Assembly (NCBI GenBank): GCA_013334485.1
Contig: JAAXXL010000024.1
Location: 1 to 34,575, forward strand
From: Chlorobiaceae bacterium
GTDB lineage: Bacteria > Bacteroidota > Chlorobiia > Chlorobiales > Chlorobiaceae
Length of the DNA: 34,575 nucleotides
Reading direction: 5' to 3'
Notes under the pieces: generated by a model
Told to the model about the DNA's origin: nothing
The model's input: the letters and a program-made list of their open reading frames with translations, nothing else
The model's database searches: none
Program-made: the position numbers and the translations under genes
In this document: positions 14,061 through 21,501 of the stretch, in pieces
How the letters are laid out: each line of letters opens with the position of its first letter
Position numbering within the stretch: the first letter of the stretch is position 1

Positions 14061-17042
14061 ATGAAAAGTATAATGGCTGATAAACGGGTCAAAATTGTCA
14101 AGGTACTTATCGCTTCTCCCGGCGATGTTGTTGCAGAGCGCAAGATTGCACAGGAGGTTATCAATGAATGGAACAATCAGAATGCAGCGGATCGAGGTGT
14201 CACCCTTCAGGCTGTTTTATGGGAATCGGATGCTGCTCCTGATTTCGGTGACAGAGTGCAGGGGGTTCTCAATAAACAGATTGTTGATCAATGTGATTTT
14301 GCTATCGCTGTTTTCTGGACACGGATTGGTACCGATACAGGAGTAGCTCCCGGCGGAGCCGTTGAGGAGATAGAGCGGATGCGAAACCAGAATAAACTGG
14401 TCATGCTTTATTTCTCCAATGCGCGAGTTGATCTTAAAATGCTCGACGTAGAGCAGTTAACAAAGCTCAAACAATACAAGGAATCGTTGCAGAAAAAGGC
14501 ACTTGTAACGGAGTATGACGAGCTTCATGAATTTCGTGCAAAGCTTCTTCGTCAGCTTGACAAGCAGGTTCGCCAGTGGTTTTGTTCAATAGAGTCTGGT
14601 GATGTTTCTCAATCAGTTGATAGTGATTCCGTGCGAGCATTGCTTCGTTACCACTTGACTTTGCAAAAGGAACTCGGAAACATCAATCTATCGGGATCAC
14701 CCGCAATTGAGAGCTTTTCTGTCAGGCTGAAGGATACCTTTGTTTCGTTATCTCTTTCAGCCACATCACGCTGTGAAACACGTCTGCATGCAGGAGATAT
14801 GCAGAGTGAACCAGAAAAAGAGGATCGCGCCAGCACACCTGAACGGGTAATGGAGTTTGTTTTTCAGCATCATCCCCTGTTGCTTGTTATCGGCGATCCC
14901 GGTTCCGGAAAAACCACCCTGCTCCAATATTACGCGCTCTCCTGTCTCGACAATGGTCGGCACAGGGAGTTTGGTTTTAGTGAGCCGGTCAATGTTTTTT
15001 ATCTGCCGCTGCGTGACCTCGTTAAAACCGAAAAAGGCTATGCGTCACTACCGGCAAGTCTCTCGCTGTGGGCTCAAAAATATTTTCTTGAAATTGATGA
15101 ATCCCTCTTTAGAGAATGGCTTAAGGAGCCATCAACCCTTGTGCTTCTTGACGGGCTTGATGAAATCAGCGATGTTCATGACCGTGTAGCGGTTTGTCAA
15201 TGGATTAACTACACCGTTTCAGGGTTTGCCAATGCGCGGTTTGTGGTGACCTCAAGAAGTACAGGTTACCGAAAGGGCGATGGCATTGAGCTTGAAGCAA
15301 GTCATCTGCGGGCTGATATCATGGATTTTACAGGGGCGCAGCAGGCAGAGTTTTTACATCTCTGGTTCAGGGCTGCGTTTCTTGGCGAGCTTCCACCAGG
15401 TTCAAGGGATGATGCAAAGTGGAAAAGCCGACAGGAACAGATTGCTCTCAACAAAGCCAATGCCATTATTGCCTACTTGGCACAGGATAAAAACAAAAGT
15501 TTACGCTCGCTTGCAGGTATCCCCCTGCTCTTGCAGATTATGGCTATGCTCTGGAAAGATCGGGAATATATGCCGGGCAGCCGAGTGAAGCTTTACGATG
15601 CAGCATTGAACTATATGCTCGATTATCGTGACCGGCGCAGGGGAATCTATCCACTGCTTGCTGCAGAGGATGCAAGGCGGGTGCTGAGTCCGGTTTCTCT
15701 CTGGATGCAGGAGGAGCTGAAAAAGGATGAGGTTGATAGCGCTGAGATGCAGTTGAAAATGCAGGAGATGCTTGATACCCTCTACAATTCATTGCCTGCT
15801 GATGAATTCTGCCGCAATCTTGTTGACAGGGCAGGGGTTTTGGTTGACTATGGCAGCAGGGAATATGTGTTCCGCCACAAATCATTCCGGGAGTACCTGG
15901 CGGGAGTACAGCTCGTTAAAAACATGCATCGTCCAGATTATCTTGATGATCTGGTTACTCATTTCGGCGATGACTGGTGGCAGGAGGTGTTCCGCTTTTT
16001 TATCGGTTATGTTGAGGATGCGGAGCTGTTCGACAGCTTTATGCAGAAGCTATTTGATTCGCCGGTTACGGACTCATTGACCCAGAAACAGCAGGATTTG
16101 CTTGTTACCCTTGTCGAGGAGGCTCCCCAGAGGAAGATCACTGCCCTGCAAAAGAAGTTGTTTGACCCGAAAACCACTCAAAACCGGCAGCAATACATCC
16201 TGGAGTGCCTGAAAACCATCGGCAAGCAGGCAGCACTTGATACTGTCAGAACGTTTACTGAAACCGGTTTGAAAAATGTTTTGCTCGACAAGCTTGGTGC
16301 AGAATATATCCTGCTACAGGGTGGAAGTTTCACCTTTTCCCTGACAAAAAAGTCTGAAGTTGTGCCTGACCTCTATGTCGCAAAATATACGGTTACCAAC
16401 AGGCTCTACCGGCAATTCATCAACTACCTGCAGTCAGAAACGGTGCCCGAAAGCAATGCTCGGTATAAGGAGAAGTTGCAGGCAATGGCGAAAAGTATCG
16501 AGGGATTCAGCGACTTCATCCAGGGCAAAAATGATCTCGCAATGCTTTTCCGTTCTGAATCGGACGATGACAAGCGATTCAACAAAGATGACCAGCCGGT
16601 GATGGACATAAGCTGGTATGCGGCCAAAGCCTATTGTCTGTGGCTCTCAATGCTTGAAGGCCGCACGGATGATTATTACCGCTTGCCGACGGAGCTGGAG
16701 TGGGAGTATGCTGCGGCTGGAAAAGAGGGACGAAAATATCCATGGGGCAATGCAGAACCAACTGCAAAACTCGCTAACTATAATAAGAATGAAGGCGCTA
16801 CAACCCCGGTTGGTCGTTATCCTGAAGGGGCGACTCCTGAAGGGTTGTACGATATGGCAGGCAATGTTTGGGAGTGGATGGAGAACTGTTATAACAATGA
16901 TAAAGAGATCCGTGCGTTGCGCGGCGGTTCGTGGTACTACATTACCGATTATCTGCGTTGCGTTTCCCGGATCTTCCTCATTCCGGCATACAGGTACTTC
17001 TATATCGGTTTTCGAGTTGTCCGCCCTGGTCACTCTTCCTGA
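14061..17042 (+). CDS. DUF4062-NACHT-FGE conflict-type NTPase, copy 2, with DGR-like variable C-terminus
   Basis: A paralogue of the 10186-13284 gene with the same domain order: DUF4062-type N-terminus, NACHT with Walker A GDPGSGKTT (~278-286), Walker B LLDGLDE (~362-368) and FRHKSFREYLAG (~604), then an FGE/C-type-lectin domain from ~748 with YVAKYTVTNRLYRQFI, LPTELEWEYAAAG and MAGNVWEWM. It is 993 residues from ATG 14061, which has a GGA about 7 nt upstream; ATG 14073 aligns with copy 1 and is the alternative. The frame is open to 13926 but that extension overlaps the preceding gene and has no homology to copy 1. The proteins diverge considerably in the middle, yet the first 95 bases of the homologous part and the 3' flank are nearly identical at the DNA level. 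It is likely an NTP-driven recognition protein with a variable binding face. Confidence 0.9.
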   Translation: MKSIMADKRVKIVKVLIASPGDVVAERKIAQEVINEWNNQNAADRGVTLQAVLWESDAAPDFGDRVQGVLNKQIVDQCDFAIAVFWTRIGTDTGVAPGGAVEEIERMRNQNKLVMLYFSNARVDLKMLDVEQLTKLKQYKESLQKKALVTEYDELHEFRAKLLRQLDKQVRQWFCSIESGDVSQSVDSDSVRALLRYHLTLQKELGNINLSGSPAIESFSVRLKDTFVSLSLSATSRCETRLHAGDMQSEPEKEDRASTPERVMEFVFQHHPLLLVIGDPGSGKTTLLQYYALSCLDNGRHREFGFSEPVNVFYLPLRDLVKTEKGYASLPASLSLWAQKYFLEIDESLFREWLKEPSTLVLLDGLDEISDVHDRVAVCQWINYTVSGFANARFVVTSRSTGYRKGDGIELEASHLRADIMDFTGAQQAEFLHLWFRAAFLGELPPGSRDDAKWKSRQEQIALNKANAIIAYLAQDKNKSLRSLAGIPLLLQIMAMLWKDREYMPGSRVKLYDAALNYMLDYRDRRRGIYPLLAAEDARRVLSPVSLWMQEELKKDEVDSAEMQLKMQEMLDTLYNSLPADEFCRNLVDRAGVLVDYGSREYVFRHKSFREYLAGVQLVKNMHRPDYLDDLVTHFGDDWWQEVFRFFIGYVEDAELFDSFMQKLFDSPVTDSLTQKQQDLLVTLVEEAPQRKITALQKKLFDPKTTQNRQQYILECLKTIGKQAALDTVRTFTETGLKNVLLDKLGAEYILLQGGSFTFSLTKKSEVVPDLYVAKYTVTNRLYRQFINYLQSETVPESNARYKEKLQAMAKSIEGFSDFIQGKNDLAMLFRSESDDDKRFNKDDQPVMDISWYAAKAYCLWLSMLEGRTDDYYRLPTELEWEYAAAGKEGRKYPWGNAEPTAKLANYNKNEGATTPVGRYPEGATPEGLYDMAGNVWEWMENCYNNDKEIRALRGGSWYYITDYLRCVSRIFLIPAYRYFYIGFRVVRPGHSS
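16909..17033 (+). other. DGR-like variable region 2 (VR3) with invariant flanks
   Basis: This is the counterpart of 13151-13275. The variable part is 16932-17003, followed by an identical 30-base segment (17004-17033) and then further near-identity past the stop codon to about 17073. Variable codons include TGG, TAC, TAC, ATT, ACC, GAT, TAT where copy 1 has TTG, GAC, GAC, GAT, GCC, GGT, GAT. Most differing pairs imply AAC or AAT in a template. Only one difference (GCA/GCC) is at a third position. Confidence 0.85.
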
Positions 17043-17136
17043 AATTCTGGCAATCTGTTTTCTGGATATCTGGAAAGAAGCAAGTGGAAAGGGATGAGTG
17101 TCGAGAGCTGAGAAGAAGAGAAGACGAGGATTTTTT

Positions 17137-17165
17137 GCCACGAAAAACACGAAATTGCACGAAAG
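17137..17165. repeat. CACGAAA-type repeat (family 3)
   Basis: GCCACGAAAAACACGAAATT followed by GCACGAAAGG has the periodic CACGAAA units found again at 30338-30426 and around 33996-34040. It lies in the 372-base non-coding stretch 17043-17414, which otherwise holds a family 2 repeat, the homologous tail of NACHT copy 2 and an A/T-rich leader. Confidence 0.55.
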
Positions 17166-17204
17166 GAAGATAGCGAGGTTTGCCTGCAAATTCTTGCATT
17201 ACTT

Positions 17205-17302
17205 TGTCATCCTGATGACGACTTGTCGGCAGAGGGACTTGATTGTGTGGCATTGAAGTCAATGATTTCTCATCCCGACGCAGTCGGGAATTCGAAATGA
17301 CA
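17205..17302. repeat. REP-like repeat (family 2), full length
   Basis: It begins TGTCATCCTGATGACGACTT and ends GGGAATTCGAAATGACA. The outer ends are inverted (TGTCAT / ATGACA), with an inner CCCGACGCAGTCGGG hairpin. It is the same element as 18157-18252, so the restriction endonuclease gene is bracketed by two direct copies. Confidence 0.75.
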
Positions 17303-17414
17303 GGGAGGGTGGAGCAGGAGTGAGGGAATTTTAATTTTTTTTGAGTGAGTGATATTTTTCTGAAAGTATTGCACATGCACAGATGGCAACAAGAACTGAA
17401 AAGAGAGTTGCAGA

Positions 17415-18149
17415 ATGAGACCGATTTTTTTGAGTGAACTATCGGATTTTATTGATGAGGGAATTGGCATCATGAATCGGAAAAGAAAAGAGGTTCTTGA
17501 TGCAATGAGTCTGTCGGAGCTACTGGAGCAGCAAAATCCCTATCTCTTTGTTTTACAATCTGTTCAGGTTGTATCAGGGATTGTCCGGGGTCTGGTGGAT
17601 GCCCATATCTCTTCGAACGAGGAGACTGTTTTTGGTGACTGGCTTGAGGGGTTGGCTATTTTTATAAACGGCAAGGTTTATGGTGGATGGAAATCCGGTA
17701 TCCAGGGAGTGGACCTTGAGTTTGACAAGGATGGCAAGCGCTACATTGTCAACATCAAATCGGGGCCAAACTGGGGGAACAGCAGCCAGATTGCCAAAAT
17801 GAAGTCCGACTTCAGAACAGCGGCAAGAACCCTGCGTACCAGTAATTCAGGTGTTCAGATTGTAGCTGTCAATGGCTGCTGCTATGGAAAGACAAAAACA
17901 CCAGATCAGGGTGACTACTTCAAATATTGCGGACAGACCTTCTGGGAGTTTATCTCCTCATCTCCTACGCTTTTCACCGAACTCATTGAACCATTGGGGC
18001 ATATGGCCCGAGAGAAAAACGATGAGTTTCTGCAATCCTATGCCTGCATGCTCAACAGGTTCACCCGGCAATTCGGTGATGAGTTTTGTGAAGAGAGCGG
18101 TGCCATCAACTGGAAAAAGCTGGTTGAGTTCAACTCTTCTGCAACCTGA
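17415..18149 (+). CDS. PmeII-type type II restriction endonuclease, no methyltransferase alongside
   Basis: A 244-residue protein matching the PmeII-family restriction endonuclease pattern. The PD-(D/E)XK core reads GVDLEFDKDGKRYIVNIKSG followed by PNWGNSSQIAKM, with the acidic residues of VDLEF and the Lys of IKSG as likely active-site groups. Later it has a Cys/Gly segment (NGCCYGKTKTPDQGDYFKYC) and GQTFWEFIS, which are also family-like. It would cut DNA at an unknown site. No methyltransferase ORF lies on either side: upstream is NACHT copy 2, downstream a lipocalin. Protection must come from elsewhere, or the enzyme is inactive or not a classical restriction enzyme. ATG 17415 has a weak GAGAG upstream; ATG 17472 is an alternative. 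Two family 2 repeats bracket it. Confidence 0.75.
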   Translation: MRPIFLSELSDFIDEGIGIMNRKRKEVLDAMSLSELLEQQNPYLFVLQSVQVVSGIVRGLVDAHISSNEETVFGDWLEGLAIFINGKVYGGWKSGIQGVDLEFDKDGKRYIVNIKSGPNWGNSSQIAKMKSDFRTAARTLRTSNSGVQIVAVNGCCYGKTKTPDQGDYFKYCGQTFWEFISSSPTLFTELIEPLGHMAREKNDEFLQSYACMLNRFTRQFGDEFCEESGAINWKKLVEFNSSAT

Positions 18150-18156
18150 CACACTC

Positions 18157-18252
18157 TGTCATCCCGATGACGACTTGTCGGCAGAGGGATCTCTTGTGAG
18201 CCATGAACGAGAGAGATTTCTCACCCCGAGTTCTTCGGGATTCGAAATGACA
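18157..18252. repeat. REP-like repeat (family 2), full length
   Basis: It begins TGTCATCCCGATGACGACTT and ends GGGATTCGAAATGACA. The interior has CCCCGAGTTCTTCGGG, a short hairpin. It lies between the endonuclease stop and the lipocalin start. Confidence 0.75.
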
Positions 18253-18330
18253 CCAAAGCAACTCTCAGCCGCCGCTATCGGTTATAACTGGTATCTCGTG
18301 CCGAAACAGCTATAACCGGAGCCATGGGTG

Positions 18331-18843
18331 ATGAAAAAACTCTTTTTGCTTGGATTTCTTCTGCTTGCAGGATGCACCGGTATCCCGCAGGGAATTACTG
18401 TTGTCGATAATTTCGCACTCGATCGTTATCTGGGCAAGTGGTATGAAATCGCCCGTATTGATAACCGCTTTGAAAAGGGAATTGACAGGGCGACAGCCGT
18501 TTACTCTCTTGCAGAAGATGGGAGTGTGAAGGTCGTGAACAGCGGATACAAGGTGAAGAAAAAGGAGTGGAAAACAGTTGAAGGGCGGGGGGTGTTTATT
18601 GATGATACGACCAAAGGAGCTTTGAAGGTTTCATTTTTCGGCCCTTTTTATGCGAGTTACAATGTGATCGACCTTGACAGGGAAAACTACTCCTGGTCAG
18701 TTGTCTGTGGACAAAATCGTTCATATTTCTGGATTCTTTCTCGAACACCGGTGATGGAACAGTCCCTTTTTGATAAACTTCTCGGGAACGCAGGATCTAT
18801 GGGATTTGATACATCGAGGATTCACAGGGTGTCACATTATTAA
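18331..18843 (+). CDS. Lipocalin-family lipoprotein (Blc-like)
   Basis: A 170-residue bacterial lipocalin. The N-terminus KKLFLLGFLLLAGC is a lipoprotein signal with lipobox LLAGC, so the mature protein starts at Cys15 and is likely anchored in the outer membrane. Lipocalin signatures are LGKWYEIARIDNRFEKG (the GxW motif) and YFWILSRTP near the end, as in E. coli Blc. Blc-type proteins bind lysophospholipids or fatty acids and are linked to membrane maintenance under stress. A GTG three bases before the ATG is the only other nearby start. It is not obviously in an operon; its stop overlaps a small minus-strand ORF by a few bases. Confidence 0.9.
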   Translation: MKKLFLLGFLLLAGCTGIPQGITVVDNFALDRYLGKWYEIARIDNRFEKGIDRATAVYSLAEDGSVKVVNSGYKVKKKEWKTVEGRGVFIDDTTKGALKVSFFGPFYASYNVIDLDRENYSWSVVCGQNRSYFWILSRTPVMEQSLFDKLLGNAGSMGFDTSRIHRVSHY

Positions 18844-18953
18844 CCTTTTCGCTTGTTCAGCAATACGGCCAGAGCAACTCCGCCGGCAAAAATATACCAC
18901 CCGATAACGATCTGAATATCATGAGGAATCGATTCCGGTATAGTAAGTGGCAT
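18840..18953 (-). CDS. Possible 37-residue single-span membrane peptide
   Basis: From ATG 18953 the ORF encodes a short polar start, one hydrophobic helix (IVIGWYIFAGGVALAVLL) and the basic tail NKRKG, a plausible inner-membrane small protein. A TTG at 19046 would extend it to 68 residues with unconvincing sequence. No Shine-Dalgarno is visible, and it converges on the lipocalin stop with a 4-base overlap. I do not recognise the family. It is supported only by its membrane-like composition. Confidence 0.3.
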   Translation of the reverse strand: MPLTIPESIPHDIQIVIGWYIFAGGVALAVLLNKRKG

Positions 18954-19169
18954 GAGTGTTGAGTTGAAAGTCGTTTGCGGTAAAACGGGAGAGGTATATT
19001 TACTTTTCAGGTGTAAAAGCGGCAAATATACTTTTATTAAGGTCAAAGTACGTTAATTTTGATCTATTTCAAATCAGAATACTCTTGATAAACGTATTAT
19101 TTTTAGCGATTTTAAGCAGGTTTTTATCAGAATTGGGAGAATGAGCAAATTTAAACAAAAAGGTAAACA

Positions 19170-19460
19170 ATGTCAGAATTGATTTTGGTTGCAAAAGTGG
19201 TGGCAAAAAAAGAGTCAGTTGAACTGGTCAAAAGTGAATTGCTCAAACTTGTTGCTGTTGCCCGGGAGGAGGAGGGGTGCAAAACGTACTTATGTCATGA
19301 AGATAACAACGACCCTGCGGTGTTTATGTTTTATGAAGTATGGGAGAGCCAGGCTCTGCTCGAAAAGCACATGGCTACAGAGGGTTTCAAAGCCTACCAA
19401 AAAGCTGTAGATGGTCATATTGCCGAGAAGGTTTTCAATAAACTGACACTGCTTGCGTAA
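19170..19460 (+). CDS. ABM-domain putative quinol monooxygenase (YgiN-like)
   Basis: A 96-residue protein with the antibiotic-biosynthesis-monooxygenase (dimeric ferredoxin-like) fold. It starts LILVAKVVAKKESVELVKSE and has EEGCKTYLCHEDNNDPAVFM and YEVWESQALLEKHMATEGF, the usual conserved elements. Relatives such as YgiN act on quinols without cofactor. An AAGG sits upstream of the ATG. A flavodoxin-fold quinone reductase gene lies 0.3 kb downstream on the other strand; together they could form a quinone redox pair, but the shared function is inference. Confidence 0.85.
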   Translation: MSELILVAKVVAKKESVELVKSELLKLVAVAREEEGCKTYLCHEDNNDPAVFMFYEVWESQALLEKHMATEGFKAYQKAVDGHIAEKVFNKLTLLA

Positions 19461-19468
19461 AAACATCT

Positions 19469-19610
19469 GGGCACCTCTATTGATTTGTTCCGAAACCCGA
19501 CTACTGCGTTGGGCGGTGCTCTAAATCCTCATGCACTACGTGTACACTCTGGTTTTTGCGCTCCGTCCGCCTTGTTTTCTGGCTTCTCACGACAATCAAT
19601 AGAGGTGCCC
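19469..19610. repeat. MITE-like element (family 1), best-preserved copy
   Basis: A 142-bp element bounded by GGGCACCTCTATTGATTTGT (19469-19488) and ACAATCAATAGAGGTGCCC (19592-19610). These match as inverted repeats apart from one extra T. The interior contains CGTTGGGCGGTGCTC and TACGTGTACACTCTGG, shared with the other copies. No ORF of transposase type is inside. The next copy begins directly after it. Confidence 0.85.
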
Positions 19611-19740
19611 ATCCTTAATCTATCACGCGATTCGATGGCTTCGTTGAGCGGTGCTCGGAATCCTCATATACTCGCATGTACATTCCGGTTCCTGCGCTCC
19701 GTTCGCCTTGCCCTCAAACCGCTCACTACAATTTATAACT
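19611..19740. repeat. MITE-like element (family 1), second copy in tandem
   Basis: It matches the neighbouring copy over TCACGCGATTCGATGGCTTC, TTGAGCGGTGCTCGGAATCC and the GTACATTCCGGTTCCTGCGC region, ending CTCACTACAATTTATAACT. Both terminal repeats are worn. With the first copy it fills most of the 323-base gap 19461-19783. Confidence 0.75.
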
Positions 19741-19783
19741 GTTTTTAAAGTGCAGTAATTGGCTATCGTCGGAGTATACCAGA

Positions 19784-20362
19784 TTATGCCTTGCTGCCAT
19801 AGGAATGTGCCGAGGCAAGCCACTTTTTGCGCTTTTGCGGGGTTGCGGTTTTGATGGGGCCGAAGTTTGAAACCTTCACCGGTTTGATACCGCAGAACTC
19901 AAGAATGGTGCGTTTCATCTGATTGTGCCCCGGCATCCGATAGACAAACTTGTAGTACCATAGCGGAGTGTCCATGGTGACGAGCAGATGCGCCGATCGA
20001 TTGGAGAGCAGACGATCCCACATTGCCGATCCATCCCTGAATTTGAAGGCAAAGCCGGGAAGAAAAATCCGGTCAATAAACCCTTTCAGCAAGGCAGGCA
20101 TTGCCCCCCACCAGACAGGATAGACGAAGACAAGATGCTCCGCCCATTTGATTGCCTCCTGGGCGGAAACCAGATCAGGCTCAAGCGGTTGAATTGAGTT
20201 GTAACCGTTGTGGAGTATCGAATCGAAAGAGAGCGTACCGGGATTGAGTAATTGTACCTCGTTGCCAGCAGTTCTGGCTCCAAGCACATAAGCGTCAGCA
20301 AGTGCGCCACAGAAGCTCTCTTTTGCCGGATGACCAAGAATGACAAGAATTCGTTTGCTCAT
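19784..20362 (-). CDS. Flavodoxin-fold NAD(P)H:quinone oxidoreductase-like protein
   Basis: A 192-residue protein of the NQO1/MdaB/KefF-type flavodoxin_2 family. The N-terminal SKRILVILGHPAKESFC holds the FMN/FAD phosphate loop, and the central LVFVYPVWWGAMPALLKGF followed by DRIFLPGFAFKF is the characteristic active-site segment. These enzymes perform two-electron reduction of quinones with NAD(P)H, avoiding semiquinone radicals. The length matches the family. It is transcribed alone on the minus strand, convergent with the ABM gene across two MITE-like repeats. Confidence 0.87.
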   Translation of the reverse strand: MSKRILVILGHPAKESFCGALADAYVLGARTAGNEVQLLNPGTLSFDSILHNGYNSIQPLEPDLVSAQEAIKWAEHLVFVYPVWWGAMPALLKGFIDRIFLPGFAFKFRDGSAMWDRLLSNRSAHLLVTMDTPLWYYKFVYRMPGHNQMKRTILEFCGIKPVKVSNFGPIKTATPQKRKKWLASAHSYGSKA

Positions 20363-20672
20363 GCAGATTTAAACTTCATTGGCAATTATCACTTTTTTAA
20401 TTTAATAATTCGATTTGATACTGAAGGCGGGTTTATTGTCATGCTGTAACAAGTGAAAAGGAATTGGATTTTTTACTGCAAAGTCTCCTATCTTTCGGGA
20501 TTGGCATAATGGTGGAAATTGCTCGATCCTTTCACTTCTTTTGCCCTTTTGATTCTTTATCGGTAAAAATCGTTAAATGCACGTGCAGGGTTTTTGTTGT
20601 TTTAAGATTGTGGTAATTTGCGTAGTTATCACGATAGTTGTTTTGTTTGTCAATCGGAGGAGACGATAGCTT
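20363..20672. other. Non-coding gap between the quinone reductase and the toxin-antitoxin genes
   Basis: This 310-base A/T-rich stretch has no convincing gene. It should contain the minus-strand promoter of the quinone reductase and the plus-strand promoter of the toxin-antitoxin operon. Visible structure is limited to the palindrome TGCACGTGCA (20578-20587), a hairpin with arms GTGGTAA (20610-20616) and TTATCAC (20626-20632, one G-T pair), and GGAGGAG (20656-20662), a strong ribosome binding site for the antitoxin. The hairpin is a candidate operator for antitoxin autoregulation. Confidence 0.4.
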
Positions 20673-20915
20673 ATGCAAGTTGTAAAATGGGGTAATTCGC
20701 TGGCGGTCAAATTTTCTGCCAGGATAGTGAAAGCTTTTGATTTGAAAGAAGGAGAAGAGATAGATCTTCAGCCCACAGCAACAAAAGCTTTTACTATTAG
20801 CAAAAAGAAACCAGAAAAAGAGTTGCTGCTGCGCTTGCACCAGTTTCGGGGACGGTTGCCTGTTGATTTCCATTTTGACAGGGAGCAGGCTCATGAACGG
20901 GATGATATCCAGTGA
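20673..20915 (+). CDS. AbrB/MazE-type antitoxin
   Basis: An 80-residue protein with a SpoVT-AbrB swapped-hairpin N-terminus: QVVKWGNSLAVKFSARIVKA followed by FDLKEGEEIDLQP, the usual 'WGNSLAVRIP' antitoxin signature. The C-terminal half (EKELLLRLHQFRGRLPVDFHFDRE) would wrap the toxin. ATG 20673 has a strong GGAGGAG 10 bp upstream. Its stop overlaps the GTG of the PIN gene (GTGA), a classic coupled toxin-antitoxin layout. It is expected to repress its own promoter and neutralise the PIN nuclease. Confidence 0.9.
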   Translation: MQVVKWGNSLAVKFSARIVKAFDLKEGEEIDLQPTATKAFTISKKKPEKELLLRLHQFRGRLPVDFHFDREQAHERDDIQ

Positions 20916-21307
20916 ATAAGCCGTTTATAGATAGCAATATCGTCTTGTATCTTTTGTCTGGTGATGCAGCCAAAGCTGATAGGGCAGAAGAGATCGTTAC
21001 TGCTGGTGGCTTAATGAGCGTACAAGTGCTCAATGAAGTTGTATCGGTTTGCCGACGTAAGCTCAAGATGCCATGGGAAGAGATTGAGTTTTTGCTGTTG
21101 GCAGTTAAAACTTTTTGTGAAATTCACCCTCTCACTGTGGCTTCTCACGACAAGGCCGTTGAAATTGCCAAACACTTTCAGTTTTCATTTTACGATGCTC
21201 ATATCGTAGCATCAGCTATTCTGTCAGGTGCAGAGCTTCTGCTTTCAGAAGATATGCATACAGGTATGCGGATTGACGGGCTAACTATTCAAAATCCTTT
21301 CAGCTAA
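20912..21307 (+). CDS. PIN-domain RNase toxin
   Basis: A 131-residue PIN-domain protein of the VapC-like group. The expected acidic residues are visible: D7 in FIDSNIVLYLL, E42 in QVLNEVV, D95 in FYDAHIVASA and D114 in LLSEDMHTG. Such toxins cut specific RNAs when not bound by the antitoxin. It starts with GTG inside the antitoxin stop codon, so translation is coupled. The pairing of an AbrB-type antitoxin with a PIN toxin is common (VapBC/MazE-PIN arrangements). Confidence 0.92.
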   Translation: MNKPFIDSNIVLYLLSGDAAKADRAEEIVTAGGLMSVQVLNEVVSVCRRKLKMPWEEIEFLLLAVKTFCEIHPLTVASHDKAVEIAKHFQFSFYDAHIVASAILSGAELLLSEDMHTGMRIDGLTIQNPFS

Positions 21308-21501
21308 CCCAAACCAAACTGGTAACCTGAAACCTTCTGTGGATATGGATGGAAATGTCAAAATATGGTTTTATAAAAGGTCAGATTTTCTTGAGGTTAT
21401 GTTTGCTGTTAAAGCAGGATATTTCAAGGACACATACCTATGTGAGAATTCGTGATTCCCCTAATACCTGAAATCTCAATAGATAACTTGTAGATCCTCA
21501 A

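Noticed and set aside
19060-19169. FNR/CRP-like box upstream of the ABM monooxygenase (TTTGATCTATTTCAAATCA)
   Set aside because: It only loosely fits TTGAT-N4-ATCAA; the spacing is wrong and the region is A/T-rich, so chance is likely.
21345-21455. 36-codon ORF (DGNVKIWFYKRSDFLEVMFA...) between the PIN toxin and the nuclease-peptidase fusion
   Set aside because: It has protein-like composition and could be a gene remnant, but it is very short, has no ribosome binding site and I recognise no family.
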